The translations under genes and the position numbers were made by a program. Below the pieces are notes generated by a model. It made no database searches. It was not told the origin of the DNA and worked only from the letters and a program-made list of their open reading frames with translations. Shown here in pieces: positions 1 through 7,008 of a DNA stretch of 19,121 nucleotides. Source of the stretch: Bacteroidales bacterium UBA1217 (GTDB lineage: Bacteria; Bacteroidota; Bacteroidia; Bacteroidales; P3); assembly GCA_002309335.1 (NCBI GenBank), contig DBXH01000050.1:1-19121 (forward strand). Reading direction: 5' to 3'. Positions within the stretch are counted from its first letter, which is position 1, and each line of letters begins with the position of its first letter.

Positions 1-50
1 ATGATGCAGAACCGTCCTCTCTTCGCTTGGTAAGAGTGACATTTAACCCA

Positions 51-91
51 AAGTCCGATTTGTCAAATATTTGGCAAGTCGGACTTTTTTT
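51..91 (+). terminator. Strong intrinsic terminator of an upstream gene
   Basis: Two 18-base arms (51-68 and 69-86) pair along their whole length with only two G-U pairs. The outer eight bases are AAGTCCGA/TCGGACTT. The right arm runs into a seven-T tract (85-91). This is a textbook Rho-independent terminator for a plus-strand gene whose tail must lie in bases 1-50, for example the frame ending in TAA at 31-33. It separates that gene from the cassette that follows. Confidence 0.88.
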
Positions 92-92
92 A

Positions 93-118
93 TAGTCGCA
101 TTATAAGACTAAAGACTA
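93..118. promoter_or_regulatory. Candidate operator upstream of the WYL regulator
   Basis: An inverted repeat TAGTC-N9-GACTA (93-111) is followed by a direct repeat of AAGACTA (105-111 and 112-118), ending eight bases before the regulator's start codon. Its centre contains CGCATTAT (97-104). The same 8-mer sits at the centre of the inverted repeat in front of the HIRAN operon (1027-1034). WYL proteins commonly repress their own promoters, so autoregulation is a reasonable inference. No clear TAnnTTTG promoter is visible here. Confidence 0.4.
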
Positions 119-125
119 TGAAGAA

Positions 126-1013
126 ATGAAGGCATCATTACTATTTAAACAATATGTTTGGCTTTTGGATACAATCCGTCGATCGCGACGTATATCTTTG
201 GCTGAATTAAATGAACGTTGGCAACGCACAGATTTGTCGGAAGGCGCACCGCTGAGCCGCACAACATTCAACCGCCATCGTGCCGCGGTAGAGGAAATAT
301 TTGGCATTACAATAAGTTGCGATGCCGACAATCGATATTATATTGTTGATGGTGATTTGCTTCATAGTGATACTGTGCAGCAATGGATGCTTAGCACCAT
401 CACAGTCAGCAATATAGTAGGCGAAGCTCGTGGTCTGCACGACCGCATTCTATTGGAAAGCATTCCGACAGAAGGTGAATTACTTAGGCAAGTTGTGGAT
501 GCTATGCAACGGAGCGTTTGTATAAAAGTGACATATCGTCGATATGGTTATAATTATGATTCCTCGTGGACAATCGAACCTTATTGCATAAAACTCTTTC
601 GCCGTCGCTGGTATCTACTGTGCCATTTCTCGGATGGTGGTTTCATAATGCTTAGTTTCGACAGAATTACTTCGCTTGAGCTAACAGATGATGTTTTTGA
701 AATAGATCCCTCTTTTGACGCCGAGAGTTTTTTCTCTGAGTATTTTGGTGTTATGACCGACGAACGAATTCCACTCACACGCATAGTTATAAGAGCATAT
801 GGCAACGAACGTTATGCTCTTCGTGACCTTCCTTTGCATCCTTCGCAGCAAGAAATAGAAGAGGGAGATAATTATGTCGATTTTGAGCTTCGCTTGCGGC
901 CCACTACCGATTTTCTTGCCCATATTCTTTCACGAGGCCGTTGGGTAAAAATACAATCTCCAGACTGTATTTTACAGAAAATCACAGAACTACACCAAGA
1001 AGCAATAAAATAA
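126..1013 (+). CDS. WYL-domain transcriptional regulator
   Basis: A 295-residue protein with the architecture of WYL regulators (YafY, BrxR and CapW relatives). Residues 1-75 form a winged-helix DNA-binding region, with the recognition helix near RTTFNRHR (45-52). A WYL domain spans about 125-200, with the diagnostic RRWYL at 160-164 and FDRI at 178-181. A C-terminal WCX-like part covers about 215-290. WYL domains sense nucleic acid or nucleotide ligands, and such proteins often control defence islands. That fits its position ahead of a HIRAN gene operon and a restriction-modification gene on the same strand. A four-codon frame at 118-129 (ATG AAG AAA TGA) overlaps the chosen start and could couple translation. 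The class call is secure; its target promoters are inferred. Confidence 0.88.
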   Translation: MKASLLFKQYVWLLDTIRRSRRISLAELNERWQRTDLSEGAPLSRTTFNRHRAAVEEIFGITISCDADNRYYIVDGDLLHSDTVQQWMLSTITVSNIVGEARGLHDRILLESIPTEGELLRQVVDAMQRSVCIKVTYRRYGYNYDSSWTIEPYCIKLFRRRWYLLCHFSDGGFIMLSFDRITSLELTDDVFEIDPSFDAESFFSEYFGVMTDERIPLTRIVIRAYGNERYALRDLPLHPSQQEIEEGDNYVDFELRLRPTTDFLAHILSRGRWVKIQSPDCILQKITELHQEAIK

Positions 1014-1021
1014 TTCTGTAG

Positions 1022-1040
1022 TGTACCGCATTATGGTACA
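1022..1040. promoter_or_regulatory. Inverted-repeat operator candidate before the HIRAN operon
   Basis: A perfect inverted repeat TGTACC-N7-GGTACA (1022-1027 and 1035-1040) lies where the -33 box of the promoter at 1051 should be, so a protein bound here would block RNA polymerase. The spacer plus one flanking base, CGCATTAT, matches the centre of the inverted repeat at 93-111 upstream of the WYL gene. The WYL protein encoded next door is the obvious candidate binder, by inference. Confidence 0.5.
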
Positions 1041-1050
1041 GTAGTGAGTG

Positions 1051-1059
1051 TATCTTTGC
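1051..1059 (+). promoter_or_regulatory. Bacteroidota-type -7 promoter element
   Basis: TATCTTTGC matches the TAnnTTTG consensus of Bacteroidota primary sigma promoters and lies 38 bases before the HIRAN gene start. No good TTTG box is present at -33, which would suit a regulated or weak promoter. The inverted repeat at 1022-1040 covers that position. Confidence 0.65.
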
Positions 1060-1097
1060 ATTGTTAATTTAAGTCAAACTATTAAAACAACAATGCA

Positions 1098-1466
1098 ATG
1101 AAAGCTCATCAAATGTTTTATATGGACTGCCATTTGGCTGGTCGCAAATTTCATGATGTGGATTTGGTTTGGGACTACCTCCACGTAGGTCAACAGTTAC
1201 GTTTGGAGCGCGAAGTGGACAATCTTTATGACGCAAAAGCTGTACAAGTTATTTACAACAAAGACGGAGAAGACTATCTTTTGGGTTATATTCCCCGTTC
1301 TGACAATCACCAGTTGGCTCCATTCCTTGATATGGGTTGGGATGAGCTCTTCGATTGCCGCATCTCTGGTATCACACCGGATACCCATCCCGAGAATCAG
1401 GTGCGGCTCACCATCAGTATCAGACGTAAGAAAGAGGAGTCCGAGAAGACCAACAAACGGAAGTGA
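1098..1466 (+). CDS. Stand-alone HIRAN-domain protein
   Basis: A 122-residue protein that is almost entirely one HIRAN domain. The family pattern is clear: LAGRKFHD (13-20), W-x2-L-x-VGQ-x-L-x-L-x-RE (about 25-40), N-x-YDAKAVQV (42-51), LGYIPRSDNHQLA (about 62-74), and then a D-x-GW stretch. HIRAN domains, known from Rad5/HLTF and from bacterial stand-alone proteins, bind DNA ends, notably 3'-OH single-stranded ends, and are associated with DNA repair and defence. The C-terminus is a charged Lys/Glu/Arg-rich tail. The gene has its own TAnnTTTG promoter and is followed five bases later by the next gene, so it heads a tight operon. A role alongside the downstream genes is inferred from position only. 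Confidence 0.85.
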   Translation: MKAHQMFYMDCHLAGRKFHDVDLVWDYLHVGQQLRLEREVDNLYDAKAVQVIYNKDGEDYLLGYIPRSDNHQLAPFLDMGWDELFDCRISGITPDTHPENQVRLTISIRRKKEESEKTNKRK

Positions 1467-1471
1467 CGTTA

Positions 1472-1888
1472 ATGGGTACAGACATTCATATTCATGTTGA
1501 ATACCTGCGGCGGAAGAAAGGCAAGAAGCCATGTTGGATACATTCTGGCGAAGATTTCAGTACAGAGAGGCTCTATGGTGTATTCGGTATTCTGGCCGGT
1601 TTAAGGAGCGATATAAAGCCGTTATTTCCACCACGGGGGTTGCCTGGCAACATTGCGATGGAAACCTATAGGCATTACAAAGACTATGAGGGAGAAGCAC
1701 ACACCACCAGTTGGTTAACTACGGAGGAATTCGGTGAATGTCTTGATACTGTCGAATCTGTTGTTAGAGAGCAGGAACCGGAGGTTAGCGATGACTGGCT
1801 AAAAAGTTATCGCCTTATCCATAAATACATGAAAGACTCAGATGATGAGGGAGAACCTGCAAGAATAATCTTTTGGTTTGATAACTAA
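1472..1888 (+). CDS. Small GTDIH-type conserved protein, function unknown
   Basis: About 138 residues beginning MGTDIHIHVEYLRRKKGKK. An in-frame GTG at 1463 overlaps the HIRAN stop codon, but ATG 1472 is preferred because it puts the GTDIH motif at the extreme N-terminus, as in similar small proteins I recall from phages and mobile elements. Other visible marks are W(I/x)HSGEDF near residue 23, a PPRGLPG segment near 51-57 and HTTSWLTTEEF near 74-84. The closely spaced Asp/His residues of DIHIH could bind metal, but no enzyme family can be assigned. It lies five bases after the HIRAN gene and two before the membrane gene, so all three are probably co-transcribed. Confidence 0.72.
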   Translation: MGTDIHIHVEYLRRKKGKKPCWIHSGEDFSTERLYGVFGILAGLRSDIKPLFPPRGLPGNIAMETYRHYKDYEGEAHTTSWLTTEEFGECLDTVESVVREQEPEVSDDWLKSYRLIHKYMKDSDDEGEPARIIFWFDN

Positions 1889-1890
1889 GA

Positions 1891-2472
1891 ATGAAAACAT
1901 CGTTTATACTTCTATTCAAAGGTGCTCTCGGAGGTGGAGCCGAAGGATTTGGCGCGATACTGTTTTTTGTTGCGTTTTATCTTATCTACCGTAGATTTGA
2001 GCATGGTGATTATGGATGTTTCAGTTATTTGGTGTTGCCACTTCTTCCAATCGTGGGTGTTGTTTCTGTTCTTGACAAAGTGGATAAAAAAGCAGTAGAA
2101 GCAGATATGAATACCATTGGGGAAAAACAGTTCGACTTGCCTCCAAGTCTGCTGCTGAAGGTGTTGGTAGCGCTTTCAGGCATAGGGTTGTGGATATTAG
2201 GGTTACTTCTCATGGCCACATATGACGTTTCGGGATGGTTAATGGCTTTTTGGTTTCTTATGGCTCTTGCATTTATAAACCTGTACCTTCTCTGGTTGAA
2301 AGTGTTCTTCGTTTGGCTTGGGAAACTCAAAAAGTCGGTAGCGCTTACCATCACCATTGTCTCAGTCATATTGATTATTGTCTTATGTATAGCGGCCATC
2401 AAAGCATATAACCACTACACATCCATTGAATACCTTAGGCAATATTGGAAAAGGAAATATGGTGTGATTTAA
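1891..2472 (+). CDS. Five-helix inner-membrane protein, function unknown
   Basis: A 193-residue hydrophobic protein. Hydrophobic segments suitable for spanning the membrane lie at about 17-33, 43-60, 88-109, 114-137 and 147-169. A soluble loop rich in Asp and Lys (about 61-85) separates the second and third, and the C-terminus is basic. There is no signal peptide and no recognisable catalytic motif. It starts two bases after the stop codon of the GTDIH gene, so it is almost certainly the last gene of the HIRAN operon. A separate promoter follows before the restriction gene. In a defence context small multi-span proteins are sometimes membrane-disrupting effectors; that is speculation here. 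Confidence 0.72.
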   Translation: MKTSFILLFKGALGGGAEGFGAILFFVAFYLIYRRFEHGDYGCFSYLVLPLLPIVGVVSVLDKVDKKAVEADMNTIGEKQFDLPPSLLLKVLVALSGIGLWILGLLLMATYDVSGWLMAFWFLMALAFINLYLLWLKVFFVWLGKLKKSVALTITIVSVILIIVLCIAAIKAYNHYTSIEYLRQYWKRKYGVI

Positions 2473-2489
2473 TAAACTGAAAAACCAAT

Positions 2490-2521
2490 TTTGTCATATT
2501 CGGAAAAAAGCGTAACTTTGC
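2490..2521 (+). promoter_or_regulatory. Bacteroidota promoter of the restriction-modification gene
   Basis: A TTTG box (2490-2493) lies 19 bases before TAACTTTG (2513-2520), matching the Bacteroidota -33/-7 consensus. The start codon of the restriction gene is 25 bases downstream, so the enzyme can be transcribed independently of the HIRAN operon. Confidence 0.8.
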
Positions 2522-2545
2522 ATTTTCAAAAACAATCAGCAGACA

Positions 2546-5458
2546 ATGACCACAGATAAGCAAAAATCCTCAGCAGCAGAGGCCTTTGCCGCCAGGTGGA
2601 GCGGAACAGGATATGAAAAAGGCGACACGCAGAAGTTCTGGCTTGAACTGCTGCAGAAGGTGCTCGGAGTGGAAGATCCCTATTCGTTTGTCGAATTCGA
2701 GGATAAGGTGATGGTGGACAACACCAACTTTATGGATGTTTACCTGCCCGCCACCCGTGTGCTCATTGAACAGAAGAGTATCGACAAGAACCTCGGTGCG
2801 CCTATCCATCAAAGCGACGGTTCGCTGCTCAATCCCTTCCAGCAGGCGAAGAAATACATCGTCGGTCTTCCGCTTTCGCGCCATCCGCGCTGGGTGGTGA
2901 CCTGCAACTTTGCCGAGTTCTGGGTGTACGATATGGAACAACCCAACGGTGAGCCGCAAAAGATACAGCTGAAAGACCTTGGAAAAGAGTACTATCGTCT
3001 GCAATTCCTTGTCGACCAGAAAAGCGAGCATATCAGCAAAGAGATGCAGGTGTCGATGCAGGCTGGTGAGATTGTCGGCCGCATCTATGAAGCGCTGCTA
3101 AAACAGTACGACGATGCCTCTCCGGAAGCGCTCCGTTGGCTCAATATCCTCTGTGTGCGTATTGTCTTCTGCCTCTATGCCGAGGATGCCGGAGTCTTTG
3201 CTCACGACCAGTTTCACGATTATTTGGTGCGTTACGATGCCGAAGACCTACGCTCGGCTCTTATCCGTCTTTTTGAGACCCTAAACACACCGCAAGAAAA
3301 ACGAAGCAAATATTTGAAGGAAGACCTCAAGGCATTTCCTTACACCAACGGGGGACTCTTTGCTGAAGAGATTGAAATACCGCAGTTTACAGACGATCTG
3401 AAAAAGACGATGCTTGACAATGCCAGCCTTGATTTTGATTGGTCGGAGATAAGTCCTACCATATTTGGCGCCGTTTTTGAGAGTACGCTGAACCCCGAGA
3501 CACGTCGCAGCGGCGGCATGCACTACACCAGCATCGAGAACATCCACAAGGTTATCGACCCGTTGTTTCTCAACGACCTACGTCGCGAGTTGGACGAAAT
3601 ACTAGACGAGAAGGTGGAAAAAGAGCGCAAAAAGAAACTCGACGCTTATCGGCAAAAGCTGGCAAGTCTTACCTTCCTCGACCCCGCCTGTGGTAGTGGC
3701 AACTTCCTCACCGAGACATATCTCTCGTTGCGCCGTTTGGAAAACGAGGCCATCGTTGCCCGTCATCACGGTCAGTCGTTCCTTGGTTTTGAGGAAGCCA
3801 ACCCTATCAAGGTTAGCATCAATCAATTCTATGGCATTGAGATTAACGATTTTGCCGTCACCGTTGCCACCACCGCACTCTGGATTAGTGAAGCCCAAAT
3901 GCTCCGCGAGACAGAAAAGATAGTACAGCACGACATCGATTTTCTGCCGCTGAAGAGCTACAGCAATATCCGTGAAGGGAATGCCTTACGGATGGAATGG
4001 GATGTTATCGAATACCCATCAGACATTCCTACTATCCATGCAAGGAACACATATCTTATTATGGAGGAAAAGCCTCTTGTGGCCAGTGAACCAACGTTTG
4101 AATATGGAGACATCAATTTGGTGACGTCAAATATACAGCCAGGTTCCAAAACGCCAGATGTAAAGAAATGTGAAGTCCATTATGATTATATTATGGGTAA
4201 CCCTCCATTCATTGGGCACCAATGGCGTAGTAAAGAACAGCAGGAGGATATGGATTATGTATTTAATGGCTGCACAAACTTTGGAAAACTAGATTATGTT
4301 GCATGCTGGTACAAAAAGGCTTCTGGAGTAATGAAATACCATCAGACAAAGTCGGCCTTTGTAAGTACGAATTCTATTTGTCAGGGAGAACAAGTAGCAC
4401 AACTATGGAAACCTTTGTTTGAAAAAGGAATAAGAATCAATTTTGCTTTTCCTTCTTTTAAATGGGATTCCGAAAGTGACAAGAAAGCGCATGTCCATTG
4501 TGTTGTTATTGGTTTCTCCTATGATAATATTGGAGAGAAACAAATATATAATTCTGACGGAACTTTTACTCTATGTGAAAACATTAATGGTTATTTGCAT
4601 AATGCACCCAATGTATTTATTACAAATCGCAGTAAGTCACTTACAACAAATGTGCCACCAATAATACAAGGCAACAAACCATGGGATGGGGGAAATCTTA
4701 TCCTGAAAAAGGAAGAATACAACTGTTTATTAGCTCAATATCCCAATATAGAACAGTATATAAAGCCCTTTATCGGATCTAATGAGCTAATCAAAGGAAT
4801 TGATAGATATTGTTTATGGTTGGTAAATGCGAATCCCGCGGAAATAAGGCAAATTCCACCTATTATTGAAAGGCTTGAAGGTGTAAAACGGGCTCGACTT
4901 TCAACAAAGACTAAAGCCGTTCAAGTTCAAGCTGAAACACCTATGCTTTTTTCTCAAATTCGGCAACCCAAAACAGACTATTTGGCCATACCGGAGGTGT
5001 CGTCAGAAAAGAGAAGGTATATTCCGATTGGATTTATAGATTCCAATGTTATCGCTAGCAATAAGTTATTTATAATTCCCGATGCATCGGTTTATCTTTT
5101 TGGCGTTTTGACATCTAATGTTCATAATGCTTGGATGCGTGTTGTCGCAGGGAGACTAGAGACTCGTTATAGTTATTCTCCTTCTGTCTACAACAACTTC
5201 CCGTGGCCTAATCCCACCGACGAGCAAAAAGCAAAGATTGAGCAGACAGCACAAGCCATCTTTGACGCACGTGCGCTTTATCCGAAAAGCAGTTTGGCCG
5301 ACCTCTACGACGAACTGACGATGCCGCCCGAACTCCGCAAAGCCCATCAGGATAACGACCGCGCTGTAATGCAGGCCTATGGTTTCGATATAAAAACCAC
5401 AACAGAAACTTCCTGTGTTACAGAGCTTTTTAAGTTATATCAGCAACTTAGCAAATAA
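2546..5458 (+). CDS. MmeI-like Type IIL restriction-modification enzyme
   Basis: A 970-residue single-chain enzyme expected to cut DNA at a fixed distance from its target and to protect the host by adenine methylation of one strand, as MmeI (about 920 residues) does. The N-terminal nuclease retains a PD-(D/E)XK-type site, D64-X10-E75-X-K77. A helical connector follows. The gamma-class adenine methyltransferase has motif I DPACGSGNF at 379-387 and motif IV NPPF at 552-555. Target recognition should lie at about 600-870. The C-terminal YSPSVYNNFPWP stretch (877-888) is typical of the family. All key residues are present and no frameshift is seen. The central part is much more AT-rich than both ends, suggesting exchange of the specificity module. 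No separate R, S or M gene is present, as expected for Type IIL. Confidence 0.88.
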   Translation: MTTDKQKSSAAEAFAARWSGTGYEKGDTQKFWLELLQKVLGVEDPYSFVEFEDKVMVDNTNFMDVYLPATRVLIEQKSIDKNLGAPIHQSDGSLLNPFQQAKKYIVGLPLSRHPRWVVTCNFAEFWVYDMEQPNGEPQKIQLKDLGKEYYRLQFLVDQKSEHISKEMQVSMQAGEIVGRIYEALLKQYDDASPEALRWLNILCVRIVFCLYAEDAGVFAHDQFHDYLVRYDAEDLRSALIRLFETLNTPQEKRSKYLKEDLKAFPYTNGGLFAEEIEIPQFTDDLKKTMLDNASLDFDWSEISPTIFGAVFESTLNPETRRSGGMHYTSIENIHKVIDPLFLNDLRRELDEILDEKVEKERKKKLDAYRQKLASLTFLDPACGSGNFLTETYLSLRRLENEAIVARHHGQSFLGFEEANPIKVSINQFYGIEINDFAVTVATTALWISEAQMLRETEKIVQHDIDFLPLKSYSNIREGNALRMEWDVIEYPSDIPTIHARNTYLIMEEKPLVASEPTFEYGDINLVTSNIQPGSKTPDVKKCEVHYDYIMGNPPFIGHQWRSKEQQEDMDYVFNGCTNFGKLDYVACWYKKASGVMKYHQTKSAFVSTNSICQGEQVAQLWKPLFEKGIRINFAFPSFKWDSESDKKAHVHCVVIGFSYDNIGEKQIYNSDGTFTLCENINGYLHNAPNVFITNRSKSLTTNVPPIIQGNKPWDGGNLILKKEEYNCLLAQYPNIEQYIKPFIGSNELIKGIDRYCLWLVNANPAEIRQIPPIIERLEGVKRARLSTKTKAVQVQAETPMLFSQIRQPKTDYLAIPEVSSEKRRYIPIGFIDSNVIASNKLFIIPDASVYLFGVLTSNVHNAWMRVVAGRLETRYSYSPSVYNNFPWPNPTDEQKAKIEQTAQAIFDARALYPKSSLADLYDELTMPPELRKAHQDNDRAVMQAYGFDIKTTTETSCVTELFKLYQQLSK

Positions 5459-5486
5459 TAGTTAATGTTGACTTTTGAAAAATGAT

Positions 5487-5510
5487 AAAGCCTCCCAAAA
5501 GGAGGCTTTT
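5487..5510. terminator. Bidirectional terminator between the restriction gene and tRNA-Val
   Basis: Arms AAAGCCTCC (5487-5495) and GGAGGCTTT (5501-5509) form a nine-pair hairpin with a five-base loop, followed by T on the plus strand. Read on the minus strand, the stem is followed after a few bases by a T tract. It can therefore end both the converging restriction gene and the tRNA transcript. Confidence 0.85.
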
Positions 5511-5513
5511 ATG

Positions 5514-5588
5514 TGGTCTGTTACAGATTCGAACTGTAGACCTCTTCCGTGTGAAGGAAGCGCTCTGAACCAACTGAGCTAACAGACC
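5514..5588 (-). tRNA. tRNA-Val (anticodon CAC)
   Basis: A 75-base cloverleaf on the minus strand. The acceptor arms are GGTCTGT/ACAGACC with discriminator A. The D arm GCTC/GAGC and T arm TACAG-TTCGAAT-CTGTA are intact. The anticodon stem CTTCC/GGAAG encloses loop TTCACAC, giving anticodon CAC, which reads GUG valine codons. CCA is not encoded. It differs at ten positions from the tRNA-Val at 9543-9617, and six of these changes are compensatory pairs in stems, so both look functional. A TACTTTTGC promoter element lies upstream on the same strand. Confidence 0.95.
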
Positions 5589-5620
5589 ATTTTGGCTGTT
5601 CGGTGCTTCCGAAAGCGGGT

Positions 5621-5629
5621 GCAAAAGTA
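5621..5629 (-). promoter_or_regulatory. -7 element of the tRNA-Val(CAC) promoter
   Basis: Read on the minus strand this is TACTTTTGC, identical to the -7 element of the other tRNA-Val promoter (9471-9479). It lies about 33 bases upstream of the tRNA 5' end. No clear TTTG box is found 19 bases further upstream. Confidence 0.65.
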
Positions 5630-5773
5630 CAACTTTTTTTTCAATCGGGAGTAAAAAAAGAAAAAAACATTTGTTGTTTGACTTATGCTTTTGTAAATCT
5701 GCTATTTGTGTGCTGCTTGTTTTGCGAAAGAATGCTGTGGCGTCACGTTCTCTAAATTTTTTTTCGTTCTAAA

Positions 5774-5804
5774 TGTAAGAAAATGGAGTTTTTTTCGTCA
5801 TATA
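5774..5804 (+). promoter_or_regulatory. Candidate ECF sigma-dependent autoregulatory promoter
   Basis: TGTAAGAAAA (5774-5783) and CGTCATATA (5796-5804) occur 17 bases before the sigma gene start. The same two blocks, with the same 12-base gap, occur at 7009-7039 before the outer-membrane gene of this module. The distance from TGTAAG to CGTC (16 bases) and the CGTC core of the -10 block fit ECF-type promoters. No TAnnTTTG housekeeping element is seen close to this start. Confidence 0.75.
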
Positions 5805-5821
5805 TGTAGACAAGTCACAAG

Positions 5822-6319
5822 ATGGAACAAAAAGAATTTAAGAAACATATTATCCCGATGCAAAGCGCGATGCAGTTGCTGGCTGAGCGTATGCTGGGCG
5901 ATGTGTGTGATGCTGAGGATGTTGTGCAGGATGTCTTTGTGACTTTGTGGGAGCGGCGTGAAGAGCTTGACAAGGTGGTGCGAATCGAGTCGTATTGTAT
6001 GCAGATGGTGAGAATGCGCTGTATTGACTTGATTCGCAAACGTAAACGCCAAATGGAACACGTCGAGACAATACGAAACCTGAGTGACGAGGAGGTGATG
6101 ATGGAGGTTGAAGAGATGCAGGATCGTAGCGCGCTGTTGGATAAACTGATGATGGAATTGCCTGAGAGACAGCGCAAGGCTGTGAGAATGAGATATATTG
6201 ACGAATGCGATACGCGACAAATTGAAAAGGCTCTGCAGATGAGCAGCAGTAATGTCTACACCACTTTGTCGCGTGCCGTTCAGACATTAAAGGATAAACT
6301 TAATAATTTGAAGATATGA
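5822..6319 (+). CDS. ECF-family RNA polymerase sigma factor
   Basis: A 165-residue protein with the two-domain layout of extracytoplasmic-function sigma factors. Region 2 (about 10-77) includes the core-binding stretch AEDVVQDVFVTLWE (31-44) and the -10-reading helix ending in a basic run (RKRKR, 72-76). Region 4 (about 105-158) has LPERQRKAVRMRY (113-125) and the helix-turn-helix MSSSNVYTTLSRA (140-152). It recruits RNA polymerase to a small set of promoters, probably in response to an envelope or periplasmic signal. Its stop overlaps the start of the next gene (ATGA), which encodes a membrane-anchored protein placed where an anti-sigma factor is expected. A promoter motif upstream is repeated before the outer-membrane gene at 7066, suggesting autoregulation. 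Confidence 0.95.
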   Translation: MEQKEFKKHIIPMQSAMQLLAERMLGDVCDAEDVVQDVFVTLWERREELDKVVRIESYCMQMVRMRCIDLIRKRKRQMEHVETIRNLSDEEVMMEVEEMQDRSALLDKLMMELPERQRKAVRMRYIDECDTRQIEKALQMSSSNVYTTLSRAVQTLKDKLNNLKI

Positions 6320-6984
6320 ATAAGAAACCAGATATTGAAGATCTTTTTGAGGCAGCACGCCGCCGCGAGGCTGATAAGAAACGGCAACAGAAGTTGAGCG
6401 AAATGATTGACCAACTGGCTGCTGCTGAAACGCATCAGCGCCGTCGTCCAATATGGGTATACTCAGGTGTGGCGGCAGGCATACTGCTACTCGTGACCAT
6501 CGGTATGCACATCTTGTTTGGTGATGTGGAGGGACCCAAGGACGGTCCGATTGTGGCCGAGACGCAGCCTGTGCAGCCTATTGTCGACACAGACACAGCG
6601 TCTGCAGACAGCCAGGCTACCGTTGATGTCGTTCCGACATACGTAGCACCTAAGCATAGTGCCGTTCTTGCCGAGAATACTGTTTCTCACCAACCGGTGG
6701 AACAATCTGCCGGAATCAGGACCGAACCGGAACCGCTACCCGTGCTGCAGATTGAAGAGCCGCTTTTGGCCGAGGTTGCACAACCGGTGCAACCCGACAC
6801 CCCGCAGGTGGCCGCGGCGCAGCGCCGTGTATTTGAGCGCACTTCGTCGCGCCTTGTATGTGGCGGAGGCTGTTCTCCAAAGCGCAGTCAAACCAATGCA
6901 AAAGGCCTCGATGCTCCTCAGCTGGCATTTATTAATAACTCTGGTACTGGTGCAAATTTTGAATTGGGGAGTATTTCTTTCTGA
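6316..6984 (+). CDS. Probable membrane-anchored anti-sigma factor
   Basis: A 222-residue protein translationally coupled to the sigma gene by a four-base overlap. A charged N-terminal cytoplasmic part (1-44) contains a helical DIEDLFEAARRREADKK stretch. One membrane span follows (about 46-68), then a Pro/Val/Gln-rich extracytoplasmic linker (about 70-170). No zinc-binding H-x3-C-x2-C anti-sigma motif or FecR domain is present, so the anti-sigma role rests on gene order and topology. The C-terminus, after a Cys/Gly patch (CGGGC, 185-189), ends NFELGSISF, which looks like the closing strand of an outer-membrane barrel and shares its last four residues with the next gene's barrel. It may be a shortened member of the Bacteroidales family in which a membrane-spanning N-terminus is fused to a barrel. 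Confidence 0.72.
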   Translation: MNKKPDIEDLFEAARRREADKKRQQKLSEMIDQLAAAETHQRRRPIWVYSGVAAGILLLVTIGMHILFGDVEGPKDGPIVAETQPVQPIVDTDTASADSQATVDVVPTYVAPKHSAVLAENTVSHQPVEQSAGIRTEPEPLPVLQIEEPLLAEVAQPVQPDTPQVAAAQRRVFERTSSRLVCGGGCSPKRSQTNAKGLDAPQLAFINNSGTGANFELGSISF

Positions 6985-7008
6985 CAATCATTAAAATGAA
7001 AAATTTTT

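Noticed and set aside
1..33. Open frame ending at TAA 31-33 as the tail of an upstream gene
   Set aside because: A gene must end before the terminator at 51-91, but another frame also stays open to base 93 and there is too little sequence to choose, so no coding feature was reported.
5746..5774. Direct repeat CGTTCT(CT)AAAT before the sigma gene
   Set aside because: Short, imperfect and in an AT-rich tract; it probably arises by chance and is less informative than the adjacent two-block motif.
5706..5942. Cys/Phe-rich open frame upstream of and overlapping the sigma gene
   Set aside because: It runs through the candidate promoter, overlaps the sigma gene in another frame and has no protein-like pattern.
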